A model generated the notes under the pieces. It did not search any database and had not been told where the DNA came from. It saw nothing but the letters and a program-made list of their open reading frames with translations. A stretch of DNA of 64,000 nucleotides from positions 1 to 64,000 of the forward strand of contig JAJEKV010000342.1 of the NCBI GenBank assembly GCA_021234155.1. Reading direction: 5' to 3'. Below are positions 47,401-60,319 of this stretch, piece by piece (position 1 is the stretch's first letter; every line of letters starts with the position of its first letter). Source of the stretch: Isoetes taiwanensis (lineage: Eukaryota; Streptophyta; Lycopodiopsida; Isoetales; Isoetaceae). Both the position numbers and the translations under genes were made by a program.

Positions 47401-48305
47401 AAATAAACCTAACCATGTATGTTTAGGTAGGATTAGAATAGATGTATTCTATTATTCTCGGCTCATAGGATGATGTTTCGACATTCTATGCACCATTCTT
47501 GTGTGTATGAAGGGGGTAGAGACCCAGCACCAAGTAGTTGTATGATCATGTTTTAGCCCACACCCTCAATTATTAAGGGCCGCATAAGAGCTCACCGGGT
47601 CAGGTGGCGAGCTGGACGCCTATTAAGGAAGTGCCTGTCCGATCACGCTGGATCCCTCCTCGTACGTAGGCGACGCAATGGGAACATTGTGGTTAGGCTC
47701 TGACACCCCAGTGGTACCCAAGTGTGTGGTATGGGGCTCGACACCCTGGGTGATGCCATCTTCGTGGGTTCGTTCGAGCGAGCAAAGGGTTTCAGCTCGC
47801 CTCGTGATTGGCATGAACCTCTGAGGTGAGAGCATCTCCTCCCCTTATCGAGTCAGAGATGTAACCCAAAGAGTAGCCCCTTTGGTTAAGGAACCGCAGT
47901 CACGCAGCCGCTCCAATACTTTTCCCTTATCTCGGCAGCAGGCGCATTGTGGAGGGGCGATAGAGTGGGATCACCCAACGACCAGCTTTATGCCGCCCAA
48001 CCACTTCCGCCGCTTAGTCTGTCCCGAGACCCGCCGCCGCCTTCCCGCAGTCCGAGCCTGCAGGATTTCCATGTTATGTTGATGTAATCGATGTGTTGTT
48101 GCATGTACCGGATATATGGTCCGGACCTCGAGGGTATGTTATTGATTGATGTCATGTGCTCATGTGTGTTTATGCTTCCGCGCCCAGATCTATCTCGAGG
48201 GAGAAGCTGGATGAATGACACGTCCATTCTTCCCTGCTTGCTCTGGCCACCAGAGTCCGAGGTTAGGTGGAGCGGCCTCATGTCGGCCAGCGGAGATCTG
48301 GTTTG
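47400..48305 (+). repeat. Gypsy-type long terminal repeat, copy 3 (diverged)
   Basis: Similar in order to the LTR at 3790-4811: gaagggggtagagac (47510), gatgtaacc...gtagcccctttgg (47861-47885), gtttatgcttccgc (48168) and tgaatgacac..ccattcttcc (48213). Divergence is much higher than between copies 1 and 2. No primer-binding site follows, so it is a solo or truncated LTR of a related family. Confidence 0.55.
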
Positions 48306-48960
48306 AGGATGATTTCCGGTTTATTGGGGCCGTCCCAGCTTTGTCCATCCTATATGATAAAATTACGGTATGAATACCCAATCTAAGACCCAATAGAAAA
48401 TTAATCCATCCTGCTAACTAACATAATGTATATCTCCTTGGGAACTCGAATTCTCAAATGCAGCATCAAAATAACAGCCTCCATTAAGAGTTCCATTAAG
48501 TTATGAAGTGATAAGTTAATTGGATAATGAAAAAGTACAGTAATGTCTTAAACATTACCTTAGAGTAATTCTAATAATTAAGATAGTAAGTATGTAATTA
48601 TAGATATTGTAAAATTAATGCAGGATTTTAAGGTGCAAAGACTTGCAACACAAATTTTGTTGAAATGTGTTGCAAGGAATGAAGAGTACCTTAAATAATA
48701 ATTGTATATGAAAGTGTTCTCGTCGTCCCAATCCACACCTTATTAGGATAAGTCTTCATATGAACATCATTAATAGGACAATAAACCATGCCGCAGATAC
48801 CCACACATCCACTGCAATTCATTTGCAATGTTCAAATAAAAGCAATTAAAAAATACGAAAGAGCAACTTGAAAAACTGAAAAGGAAAAAGCAAAAACGCA
48901 GTGCAGGAGGCTCACGCAACATTTAAAAAGGCATTTGGTTAGACTTACACCTGCTTATCT
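48306..48960. other. AT-rich sequence, no gene
   Basis: No motif-bearing frame or repeat boundary is seen. Confidence 0.4.
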
Positions 48961-48969
48961 AGATGGTTT

Positions 48970-49180
48970 ATCTTGAACGAAATGAGAATAAGGTGGCTTG
49001 CCTTGATTGCCTGTATAGTGGTGATATCTCAGCACCAGGAATTCCTCTGAGTGCTTGTTAGACAGCTTAAAGTTACAGTCCATCACAAAAGCAATCCCAG
49101 ATTACCAATTAAAAAAAAGGAGTTGCCGGACTTGCTGCAAGAGCATTGAACCTGCAAACAACAGTAATAAAACCGTTCAA
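48970..49180 (-). pseudogene. Exon-like segment, inverted relative of 53690-53830
   Basis: The minus strand reads through acggttttattactgttgtt, TGCAG and GGTTCAATGCT, then LVLRYHHYTGNQGKP. The plus strand at 53700-53800 has the same order, including the TTGCAG acceptor-like site and LVLRYHQYTG. The protein family is not recognised. Two opposite copies 4.7 kb apart suggest an inverted duplication of a host gene or gene fragment. Confidence 0.5.
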
Positions 49181-49749
49181 CAACAGTTATAGAAGTAAAA
49201 AAACCTTGCTACATAATGATAAATATGAGCATTAAATGTATCCTGGAGCTCAATAGAAAGAACAGGCAAGGACCAAAGGAAAACGCCATAAAAAATATCT
49301 TAACATTTACAATCTTTTAATCACAGTCCCTCCATTGCCACAATCAAGAATGGAAAATGTCAGCTTTACATCTCCTTTTGCTTTCGGCTAACAAAATCAG
49401 TGGAACAATAACTCGGCCATTCACCAGTTTGAGACCTGAGATGCAGTATTATAACCTTAGTACAACAACGGTAAAGAAAATGATAGGGAAGAACTGAGAT
49501 AAAAGATGCAAATGGGTGGAGTATCTTACATCCTAATCTCTCTTCCTTCAGAAATAAAGACATGAATTGCACAACTGCATCCTTTCTATTCTGTCTAGTA
49601 GATCAATGCTCAGAATGACAAAACCCATCTGCATTTAGAAATGAGACGATGCTTCAGCCTAGAAAATCAAATAGAAACATTAATCGAGAAATGCAGAATA
49701 GCCACATAAAAATCAAATTCGTACATCGTCACCGGAGATTTGCTTCTAT
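49181..49749. other. Probable flank of the exon-like segment, no clear gene
   Basis: The minus-strand frame 49366-49572 has no recognised motif. It may be intron or upstream exon of the unit shared with 53 kb, but I could not align it. Confidence 0.3.
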
Positions 49750-50747
49750 GCATGAAAAGAAGAACGGTATCGTCACTGGAGAATCCCCTCTATGCATATA
49801 GAAGAGTAGTTGCTATGTATCTCTGCCCGGTTGTGTTGATCTGCGCCATATCCCTCAAATGAGTCTCTTCTCTGCGATTTTATCTGGCATTTTCAAATCT
49901 ACAGCATTCGCAACACAGAGACGAAAAGAAAACTAAAACCCTGAAACCACCTATCATACTGTGCAAGTATGGGAAATAGACGGGAATGCTTGCAGCTTCT
50001 CACACTTGTCAAATGCTTCAAATGCTGAAGTATTATTTATGAAAAGAAGCTAAAACACTAAGGCGATGAGAGTGTCTCGCCATAGCTATTGCAAAAACTC
50101 GGGCGATGGCGGATGGTTTGGGTTTTGCGGGAGAGAGAAATAATAAATGCCACGTCATGATAAATTTAATGGCATGTCGTTACTAAAGCTTTTACAATAA
50201 GCTTAGCAAAAACAAAATACCCATGAGATGGTGCCAGCTTTTAAGGTAGCATTTAGTTTCGGCCATTTCTGCCATAATATTCTCACCTTATACCTTTTGC
50301 CACCTCATTAGGCCTATTAAACTAATGTTCCACCTACACACCTTCAATGCCACTTCATCCCATAGCATTAAATGCATAGGTATCCCCATAAATACGATGG
50401 CATTTCTTGGCACCTTCTCTAGCCCTAAAATTGAGGGCCAAGATTTAACTGCCCCATATCCGACAGTCCAGGGATGTGGTGCATGCCCCATGCATGCTCC
50501 CCGTATATACACGTGTACAGTACCCATGCATGAAAAGAAGAACGGTATCGTCACTGGAGAATCCCCTCTATGCATATAGAAGAGTAGTTGCTATGTATCT
50601 CTGCCCGGTTGTGTTGATCTGTGCCATATCCCTCAAATGAGTCTCTTCTCTGCGATATTATCCGGCATTTTCAAATCTACAGCATTCGAAACACAGAGAC
50701 AAAAAGAAAACTAAAACTCTGAAACCACCTATCATACTGTGCAAGTA
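49750..50747. repeat. Direct duplication of about 220 bp, 778 bp apart
   Basis: The sequence from gcatgaaaagaagaacggta to atactgtgcaagtat occurs at 49750-49969 and 50528-50747 with only a few mismatches. The intervening 560 bp includes a MITE-family core (ggtgcatgccccatgcatg near 50478). The high identity suggests a recent duplication, perhaps linked to insertion of the repeat. Confidence 0.85.
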
Positions 50748-50929
50748 TATGGCCGAGCTCCAAGCTTTTCCAGATTGGATTATAAAACTGGCAATCCAAA
50801 AGAAATTATCCGTCCACAGAATCTAGCGCCTGGCAAAATCGGAGCCCAGGGTAAACATGAAAGCCCAAATGAACCAGGATTCTGGAATTTTCTAGTTTTT
50901 TCGTATGCACCCAGCCATCGCGTTATTTT

Positions 50930-51805
50930 AAATAAATAATTAATGTTGCCATCTCACATTCAAACATCACCTCGCATTTATTAAGCCAACTTCCATGCAC
51001 TTTCCCATATGTATATCTGGACGGTGCAGATCTTTCACCTCCCTGTCGGCGGTTCACGCATGGTGTGCATGCCCATGCATGCCCCCACACCCTCTAATGA
51101 GGTGGCAACATCAAGACCGCTTTTATTTTTTGGATGAGCGGATGGGATCAATCTCTATATATATGACCCCCTCCCCACATGTTTGCACATGCCCCATGGA
51201 ATAATCATATATATAGTATATGATATCATTGATAATAACATATGTCTTATATATACCATATATAACATATGCCTCATATGCCATAAGTCAAGCACATACC
51301 ACATATGCTATATATGAGATATAAGACATATGTTATATATATCGTGACATATGTCTCATGCCATATATAGCATATGCCATAAATCAAACATATGTCATAT
51401 ATAATATATGTTTCATATGCCATAAGTCAAACATATTTCACAATTTTTAGCACATATTTCACATACTAGCACAATTTCGTTATAATGGAAATTTTTTTAG
51501 TAAATTGGAAATTTCTTATTGTAGACCTTATACAGGGGTTGTATACACGTGTCATGTATGTAACATGGGGGGTCATATATATATAGATTGATCTCGTCCG
51601 TCCAACCATGAAATCGAAGGCCACAATTATGCCACCACATGGGGGATGTGGGGGGCATGCATGGGCATGCACCACATGCGCCAACCGTCGGATTAAGGAT
51701 TGTGAAATCTCCACCGTCTATATAAAGGTCATGGGAAAGTGCACGGAAGTTGAATTTAGTTGAATTTATTAATGATATACTGAGGTGGCAAGGCATTTAA
51801 TTGAT
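50930..51805. repeat. Foldback element with arms of about 250 bp
   Basis: The left arm (about 50930-51195) and right arm (about 51555-51805) are inverted relatives. Shared blocks include acttcc.tgcactttcccat, gcatgcccatgcatgccccc, gatcaatct.tatatatatg and gacccc. The spacer is a palindromic AT-rich stretch. There is no coding sequence. It belongs with the family at 35365, 50478 and 55805. Confidence 0.65.
51222..51425. repeat. AT-rich palindromic block, copy 1 (also at 57071)
   Basis: A block of about 200 bp made of catatgtc, tatatat and catatgcc words, nearly identical to 57071-57270. It sits in the spacer of the foldback element. Confidence 0.85.
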
Positions 51806-53690
51806 GGTGAGGTGGCGGGGGGAATACGAAAATCTAGAAATTTCCAAAAATCTCGTTGCATTTCCAATCGATTGCAGTGTGTTTGCAAGGCACCATCTCT
51901 ATCTCTCTGTGAAATTTTACTCCGGATTCAGTGGACGAATCATTTCTACTGGAATAGGGTTAACTTGGAACAATTTATGGGCTTAATGGATCAATCTTGA
52001 TTCTTTGGTGTAAGTCAATAGAATCCGGCAAGTGGTTTTTGCTGCATTACAGAAAATTTGCATTCTGAAGCTTAAATTTCCGGTGCCCTTGACTCTCATT
52101 GCAAAGGGCAAAATTATAAACTGGGAATTTAGCCCTTCGCCTTGCGCCGGTTAGAACTGCCTGGATGGAAACCAATTTTGGAAACCAATCTATGGTATAA
52201 AGCTTTGCATTTTGTGAATTTGCACAAGATTCGGGTTTCCTTAGTAGTGTATGTGGCATGGGTAATGGCATCTAGGAGATTAGTGTATGCTCTTGGGTTT
52301 TAATCGATGATTGCCGCTTTATGCCATTTTTGGATTGTTTTATACCTCTGCTATACCTTGGGTTTGATGCATCTGAGGAGGCTTGCTTTGATCTAACCCT
52401 TTGATGTTGCAAGGTATTTGATCGGCCTCTGCTAGCTCTGATATGGCCGGCATCTGCTAGCTCTAATATGGCATGTGGAAGTTCATAGGTGGCATGTTGA
52501 TCATCGGCATCTGTTATCTTACCGAGGTATTGTGTTTGATACTAGAAAGCATTTTACTTTATCATTTACGGCAATGCCTTTGAGTTCATAGCCTACCTTT
52601 TAGCTTCTAATTATCGTGCAGGCTTTAGAACCCATCGTTTCAGTGCTCTTTGCTTTGACGAAACTGGCATATAGAGTTAGTTTCAGTTTTTGAAGCAACT
52701 GGAGCATGCGCTACTTTATTTGGCGGGATGTAATCTACTTTTACAGCCTTCATATTTTGAAGTAAGGGATCTCTTATGCCCTTATGTTTTTGGCTAACCT
52801 GCAGAGGACGCCATGTCTCAAATTTTCTGCCAATATTTGTTTCATAACTAAACGGTTTTGCTAAAAGAATTTAGTGGCCTTGATGCCTTCTTCAGCTTGA
52901 ATCAAAGCTGTAGAAGGGTTCCCATCTCCAAACTGCAGCAGCAGGCTTGTGACCAGCTCTCCGTCTTTTCATTCTGACACATTTGTAGAACAGAGAAAAG
53001 TTTGCCCTTTAAATTTTTGTGTCTGCCCTACATACAGCCATGATTGACAAACCGTTGTGGTAAGCTTCCTTTGTTTATTTATGTTGCCATGTTGAAGGAA
53101 TTCGGCTTCAGATCATATACATGCAGCTACTCTTATAGTTTTTTTCTTATAGTTCATGGTTAAAGTTTCCTTCTGCTAGTGTCCTTTTACGTATATGTAT
53201 TACATATTCTAACTTGCTTTTAAATTTTGCCAAGAAAGGGAAGGTGCATCCCTTAAAACTGAAGATGGAGAATCCTGACATAAACAGTGGTGTTGGCTCT
53301 GTGTTGTACCAAATTTTGTGGAGGTAAGATTCTATTATGCTTATCGATTTGCAATTTCACGACTATCTCTTTATCATTAGAGATAGGTATGGCTGGATTT
53401 GGAGCTCTGTTCTCCCTGTCAATAGGTTAGTGAATGAATCGAAAAAACTCTACTTTGTGTGTTTGTGTAACAAACATGGACTTCGTACAAAGTTACACGT
53501 TACAACAAGCGCAAAATACAAGAATTTAAATTGTAAGCTGGCATGCAATGGCACGAAGCGTGGTTTGGTGTCTGCATTCATATTTGCTGGTGCATATAGT
53601 CATGACGACAAAGTTTTTAGTATCGTATGCATCTGGCGTTTTGAATGCATTTCATGTTCATATTTGTCATTATCTAGCAAGGGTTTAAGT
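51806..53690 (+). other. Sequence upstream of the 53.7 kb exon-like segment
   Basis: No firm gene. A stretch at about 53240-53330 reads KVHPLKLKMENPDINSGVGS and LYQILWR before GTAAG, exon-like with a good donor site. Other frames (51785-52000) are not recognised. This may be an upstream part of the same unknown gene. Confidence 0.35.
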
Positions 53691-53920
53691 TCTACCGTTG
53701 TTGAATGGTTTTATTACTGCTGTTTGCAGGTTCAACGCTTTAAGTTGTCTACATTCTTGGTGCTAAGATATCACCAATACACAGGCATCTCTTACAAGCA
53801 AGGGAAACCTTCTTCATTTAAGTCTAAATCTGGTCCAAGCGGACTCAAGAGGCAGCGCTTCCATCTGATTGTGCAGTTTAGTGCTCAGATCATAGTTCTT
53901 CATTATTGCATTCTTTAGAT
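53690..53920 (+). pseudogene. Exon-like segment, unrecognised (inverted copy at 48970)
   Basis: Within the 193-codon frame 53337-53918, the part after the GTTTGCAG site at about 53730 reads VQRFKLSTFLVLRYHQYTG, then QGKPSSFKSKSGPSGLKRQR. Conservation with the minus-strand copy at 48970-49180 argues that this part was coding. The frame before it is probably intron read-through. Confidence 0.45.
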
Positions 53921-55640
53921 AGGTCCCAACAAGAACAGCCTCTCGCCTCTCAACTTCCAGCATAGCAACACACAGATAACAACATCCTTTTCCTTTGGTT
54001 ATCTTTGTAAGTTCATATTTTATCTTCCCTTTTCATTTGCTTCATTTGCTTCATATTTGATCTTCCCTTTGATGTCTTTTCATTTGGTTCATGTGCAAAT
54101 TTGATCTTCCCTTTGATGTCTTTTCATTTGGTTCATTTGCAATGCAAAAATCTGCAGCATATTCCTCAGACAGCTTGGAAAACATGTGCATTCCCCCATG
54201 TAGACTTGAAACCTAAGGTACACTGATACTTTTACGCCCGCTTTTGCTTCACATATGAAAGCTGTTGGATCGTTTGTTTCTATGATGTAGTTATATTCTT
54301 TTCCTTGTGTTTTAAAGTTGGACTAGCAAAGTGCCAAAGGTGGATTCAAAATCAAAATGAGACATCATCAGATTCTAAGTCAACATGGTGGAACAAGTTA
54401 ATTGGACATTCTACACAGGAAAAACAGTGGATCTCAGAACTCTGACAGCCTGGATTTTATAAGGCTAGGTGCCAAACACCAAATCTGACTGTTCTACATT
54501 GGCATTTTTCCTGTAATATATTAGTTTTTTTGTAAATTTTGGATTGCTCGAAAAAAAGCAATGACAAGATGGGCATGCACATACATTAATTTGCTCAATG
54601 TTGTTGTTGTAGATATTTTTGGTTTCTTGGTAAATCAGAGCACTAGTGTCAGGGCAAGCCGAAATCAAAATGACCTATTTCATTATTCGACAAAGAATGC
54701 AACCCTAGAATTCCTTAAGTAAATACTGCTATCTGAATTATGCATATAATTGCATGGTAGGTATCAAGATTTGATGTGCTGCACTTTGAACTTTTAGGGA
54801 ACAAATTAGAAGAAGGGCGGAAAGAAGCAGATAAATTAAGAATTTCGTTTTATGTGGGATACCTCATTGAAAGCCATCAAGTTTGATAATTGGTATATTC
54901 TTTGTTCAGATTAAGGAAATATATTTAGAGTAACCAATCTATTGGATGTGCCATTTAGGTTGCAATTGCGGACGCACCATAAAAACTTATTATTTTACAC
55001 TGCCTTCGTCAATTACAAACTAATAACAATATGTTGTCCTGTAGGGACACTAACTAGGTGCATTAAAGAACATTCTAAAATCTCTAAACAGCTCAGTTAC
55101 CTTACAATTTACATAGCCACTGCAAATTCTTATACTTTATGGGGGCTAGCTAGGTATATTAAAACAACATTTTGGAATGTCCCAACAAATTCTACATTCT
55201 GAAACCTCCCATTAAAGGTCAATTAAAAGTATCAAATTTCGAAAATACCCCGTATAGCTTAGAATTGCACATGTACCAAAATTCATACCATATCAAATTG
55301 CGCTCATCACATCTAACCTACAGTAGTACACACAAACCTTCAACTTATGCCATTACAACTACTATAAACTTTGAATTGTAAAAACCTCGCCACTCTCTTG
55401 CCTTCCTTTGCCCCAACTTCAACTTTTGCCATTACAACTTATGAAAACTCCAATTTGTAAAAGCCTCCAAACTGTAAAAACCTCGCTAGCTGGGATACAT
55501 CGCTTCATGCAAACGCCAACATATTTGCCACAGATTAGACAGAGCACTATATCTATACGAATTTTTACTTCCCCCTTTTGAAAAACCTATCTTAATATTC
55601 CATGTGTTAATGCTATCAAGGCCTAATAAATTCTAATCAA
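53921..55640. other. AT-rich sequence with a small tandem repeat
   Basis: Two to three copies of a roughly 50-bp unit (gatcttccctttgatgtctt plus ttcatttggttcat) lie at 54057-54140. No recognised gene. Confidence 0.45.
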
Positions 55641-55649
55641 TCCACAACG

Positions 55650-55910
55650 CCACACACGCATATAGAGTTTCATGCAGCATTCAATTTCCACATTTTCGAC
55701 GACTCAGATCTTCTCATGGCTCCTCTTCACTACATCCAACGATCAATATTCCCCAAGGAATTCAAGGGTAGATTACGGCCTCTCCCCATTTGGTCTAGAG
55801 GCATGGTGCATGCCCCAACACCACATTTATTACCTTTCCTTTTGCAATGCCACATCAATAATGGCATTTGTTATGCAGACCTCACCTCATTATGGTGCAT
55901 CTGCATATTC
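55650..55910. repeat. Dispersed repeat, same MITE-like family as 35160 and 50285
   Basis: ATCCAACGATC and GGCATGGTGCATGCCCC (about 55735-55815), with flanking gccacatcaataatggcatt, resemble the copies near 35365 and 50290-50490. Ends are not resolved. Confidence 0.4.
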
Positions 55911-57070
55911 TAATCTCAATTAGATTTTAGAATTCTAACTCACTGTGATGTTGATGCAGATCTGGTTTCATCTGATATATGTCTCAAGATGGGTTCTTAT
56001 TCATGCCCAAGCATTGATGTAGTCTTGGGATCTCCTTGGATTTGCTCCTATAATTTTTATCCGTATCATCTTCTACTCCTTTGGGTAGATACAAATAGAC
56101 CACAAGACCTGATCTGAAGCCAAAGCCTCTGTTGCAAACCTGACAAGGTTTATTTGCCTAGGATTAAAATGTTATAGTGGGATGAAGAACACTTGAAATT
56201 TTTGATGATTTGCACTGAAGAACATGCTTAATTCCAAGATGAGCAGCTGGTTTTGCTAGGAGGATTTCCTGAAAGCCGAAATGATCATTCTATTTGGTCT
56301 TGGGTTTGCCGCTTCGTATATTCTGAGTATCGCCACATAATTGGTATTCCATAGCCCCATGCTCATTTATGCTGTCATTTTCTGCAGTAAGTTAAGGTTA
56401 CTTGGTTCAATTCATTCATTGTACAGAGTATGCGCCTGGTGTTTCCTGAAATGTTATGCCACCTTAGCCTATGTATTAGAAGTTAGAACCTACATATATG
56501 ACATGTCATGTACATGCGTGTACATATGCTTACATGTACATTTGTACAGCTGGCACACATGTGCCTATATATTGTATCACTCTCATTTATACATTGGAAC
56601 AGTTCGTCTCATATCTCTCTCTTTCTCTTTTATCTCTCATCGATCTTTCATTCTAACACTATGTTTTTCAAGTTCAAAGGAGGTTTTATGTGCATGTTCC
56701 CGAGTGACCATTATGTGCATGTTCCCTCTTTTTCTGGATTTGTTATGTTAATGAGTTTATCTTTCTGCCAACATCATCATTTGATCTTAACAGCTTTTTT
56801 TACACCAAGCAATTGTAAATCATCTGTTTTCATTGCGGTTATTTATGAAAAATGACTCAAGTTGCAAGATGGTCCCTATGTAGAAGCTTTTGTATCAATC
56901 CAACTTCTACTTGGGCGAACAACACTTTATAAGGATTCTTTTTAGTGGACATCTTATCTGTTGAATGAAAAATTATTTAGATTATAATGCAATACCTACG
57001 ATTATTCTTGAGAACTTGGCGAAGTTTAAAGCAACAATGGATTTGCTTCATGATCATTAGTTAGCATGGA
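55911..57070. other. No supported gene
   Basis: Frames at 56341-56751 and 56508-56855 are rich in Tyr, Cys, His and Ser from a tacatg/ctctctc stretch and show no family motif. Confidence 0.4.
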
Positions 57071-57270
57071 GGATCATTGATAATAACATATGTCTTATAT
57101 GCCATATATAACATATGCCTCATATGCCATAAGTCAGGCACATACCACATATGCTATATATGAGATATAAGACATATGTTATATATATCGTGACATATGT
57201 CTCATGCCATATATAGCATATGCCATAAGTCAAACATATGTCATATATAATATATGTTTCATATGCCATG
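57071..57270. repeat. AT-rich palindromic block, copy 2 (also at 51222)
   Basis: Nearly identical to 51222-51425 over about 200 bp, but without the foldback arms on either side. The block therefore moved or was copied independently of the arms. Confidence 0.85.
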
Positions 57271-57815
57271 TGTTGACGGATTTTCCCCACAATCCCGAAC
57301 AAGTGGCCTCAAGAGGTAAGAATCTAGATCAAATTTGATGCTGCAAGATAAAGAATGAGAGAGATTCAAAGAAAAATCTTGGGCCCAAAATAATCTTCTA
57401 CTGATAAGAATAAGAGAAGGAATACAATGCAAATTGCCCTCCATGCCTCTGAAACATGGAGGGCCTCTAAATCCATGATCAAGAGAGGTCTCTGAACCCT
57501 CTCAAGAATCTTGGATCCGGGAGAGAGGAGGAACTCGTGTCCCTCAAAAATTTTAAATACCTTGCACCTCATAATCTTCACCCTCCATTCCAACCTCTTC
57601 ATCATAACCTTCCATTTTGCCTCTTCATCTTAACCTTTGATTTATGCCCCTTCATCTTAGCCTTCTATTTTCACCTCTTTATCTTAGCCATTTAAAATAA
57701 TTGTAGTAAACATCCTAAAGGCCCTTATAAATCTAGGCTCTTAGGCTCGCCCAAACAAAAAATGGGCCGGTCCCCTCGGCCCAAATGCTTCAACTTCTTT
57801 TTCTCCATTTGAGTA
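57271..57815. other. No supported gene
   Basis: 57590-57700 is a pyrimidine-rich repeat (cttcatcttaacctt-like, about four times). The minus-strand frames 57259-57444 and 57366-57605 are unrecognised. Confidence 0.4.
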
Positions 57816-57821
57816 CAATGC

Positions 57822-58056
57822 TTTGGAGGTTTTTAGGGTGTACTCCAACACCATAGAATAATAATAATATTTGGAGGTTTTAGGGTGTAATCCAACACCA
57901 TAGAATGATAATAAAACTTTGGAGGTTTTAGGGTGTACTCCAACACCATAGAATAATAATAATATTTGGAGGTTTTAGGGTGTACTCCAACACCATAGAA
58001 TGATAATAAAACTTTGGAGGTTTTTGGGTGTACTCCAACACCAGAAAATGATGATA
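57822..58056. repeat. Five tandem copies of a 47-48 bp unit
   Basis: Each unit contains TTTGGAGGTTTTAGGGTGTA and CTCCAACACCATAGAAT followed by an ATAATAA run. Copies alternate between aataataataat and gataataaaact endings, so the higher-order unit may be a dimer of about 95 bp. GGAG and CTCC in each unit form a small inverted repeat. Confidence 0.9.
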
Positions 58057-60300
58057 ATATATTGTGTCAAAATCCTTTATTATAAAGTTTTAGTGTATGT
58101 CGTGCATAAAACCCTAAAACTTTCGACGGCCCAGATCTTATATTATCTTATATTATAGCAGATCTGACGGTCCAAATTTAGACAAAACAAAAGGCCCTTA
58201 GATCTTTTTCGGGCATCGAGCTGGCCAAACAAAACAAAAGGCCCTAAGGTCTTTTGAACCGCGCATCGACGGCTATGCCAAAGATGAGGTTTGTCGAACC
58301 ATTTCGACATCGCCAAAGGTTTTTATCCCCGCAAAAGCGGCTCTGTTTTGTGAAAAGGGTCTCGGATGCTTCGTTGTCTGGTGAGTGCGGTAGAGGGCTT
58401 TATTGGACGACCAAGATTCAACACAAAAGAGCGAAAGATCGTTTACCTGTCACAGTTTTACGGTAACATAAGTTAGCGGGAGGATAGGGCGAAGATGGAG
58501 CGGGAGCGAGCAGGCGACAATGATGGTTCTCAATAAACAATGGGCAAGGCAACGAGCCGCTTTGCATCAACCGCTTCTTCAAATTTGGCCTAGGATAGAT
58601 AGATAGATTGGCTAGCCTAGGAATGGCGTTTTAAGTTTCTTTTTATTTTTATGAGTCTTCGAACATTCTGCTGGATTGCGGGGTTTGAAGATGGCCATAT
58701 CTAGCGACTTTGCGCATTGCAGAGACACCATGTTTATGGGCTTTACCTATTTTGCCAACTCCAACACCATGGATTACTCTTTGCTTTGTTATTTATTTTT
58801 GCTCGGTAATAACCTTTTGTTGTTACCAACAACGCCGCCATTGCTCGGAATAGCCGGTAGTACAACCTTTCCGGATGTTGTTACCAAAGTCGCCATTGCT
58901 TTCGGAATAGCCGCTTTTTCCCAAACTTGCAATTGATTTCTGTGTACCTCTTTATATTCTTTTGTGTTCAAATTAGAAAATAGGGCTTTGTTTAAGCACC
59001 TTTCATGGGGAAGCATGGCTGTAGGAGGGCTGCTTGATTGTGGAATATCCACTCAACCTCTTTGCTTCTAAGGGTTCTTAAACAACACCGACGTGAAGAA
59101 TAAAAAGAAGCCATTGCGGATTTGCTTCATAGCCTTTGGTTGTTGCATCTTGACTCCGGATGTATGCCTAAAGGAGTCAGAACATGCAGATATTTTGTTT
59201 TCCACGGTATCTCTGCACTTGCCACCTTTGTAATAGAGGATTCTGCTTAGAAGCGTTGCAGATTTAAGAGTATTAATGATTACTTGCATGTCATTCTTCA
59301 TGTTTCCTTCTCTGTGGTGAGCTTCATTTTTGTGAAAGTAGGCACAAAAGCCATAATGTAAGACCTACTTATGTGAAAAAGACATAAAAATTTGATCTTG
59401 ACAACATCGGGCCATCGATAATTGTGCGGGCTTCCTTAAAGCGGTAATGATTTTAATATGTTACATGCCTTCTCAAAACTGTAGTCCACGGAGGTAAACA
59501 TTTTTAAAATGGTCCGGGATATCTTTTTGGATCTCAATCTGCATTAGATCTCATGCATTCTTTCTGCGACAATTTGCACCCTAAGTAATATCATGTATAT
59601 GCACATTCAGCAGTTTAAATGCGATGTCTTTGGACTATCACCTCATGTTGTCCTATTTACTACATTGCTATCGTCATGCACATATTCTTAGCCACAACAT
59701 TGCTCAAGGGCACAAACTATGAAGTCATGCACATATTCTTAGCCACAACATTGCTCAAGGGCACAAACTATGAAGTTCATTCCCGATATAAGCAACTTGC
59801 CATACATGTTTGTTCTAGCCAGTTTATTACAAATTGATTTGTCTAATTGTAGATATCTCTTAAGAACAAGAACATGTGTAAGATTTGTTTGTGAGATCTC
59901 CATGCTTTCAAGTTTTATCTTAATTTTGCCTAATGGTCTAAGTATTGACATGGCAATAATTTTGTATATATGATGCGAAGGGGCTCGTATTGTGCAGTCT
60001 ATTATTTATGCAAACAACAGAATTGATGATGATGTTTACTGAGAGATATTGACAACCAATGGATCAACCATGGTTGCTTAGGTGTTTATAGCAGATCTCT
60101 TTGTGTGATGGCATCCAAAGCACAAGAACAAGCATAAGAACTTGGGTATATTGAAGCCTGATGCTATAAACAACATGCTGGAATTCAATCAACTTGAGTA
60201 TGTGTTACTTCATAGTTATTGGTGAAGCTTTATAAGCCCATTTTCGACATATCATATATGTCATACCCCATAATCATAACCCAAAGACATGCTATGAATG
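58057..60300. other. Unrecognised sequence with short duplications
   Basis: Contains a 36-bp duplication (aaaacaaaaggccc plus ctttt, about 58185-58255) and a ccgccattgct..ggaatagccg phrase repeated near 58840 and 58890. It also has an exact 51-bp tandem duplication at 59673-59723 and 59724-59774. ORFs at 58254 and 58676 are not recognised; the latter is hydrophobic but gives no family match by eye. Confidence 0.45.
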
Positions 60301-60319
60301 TGCTACAAAACATGCAAAG

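Noticed and set aside
58676-58936. Hydrophobic ORF suggestive of a channel or membrane protein
   Set aside because: No NPA or other family motif; hydrophobicity comes partly from a repeated phrase.
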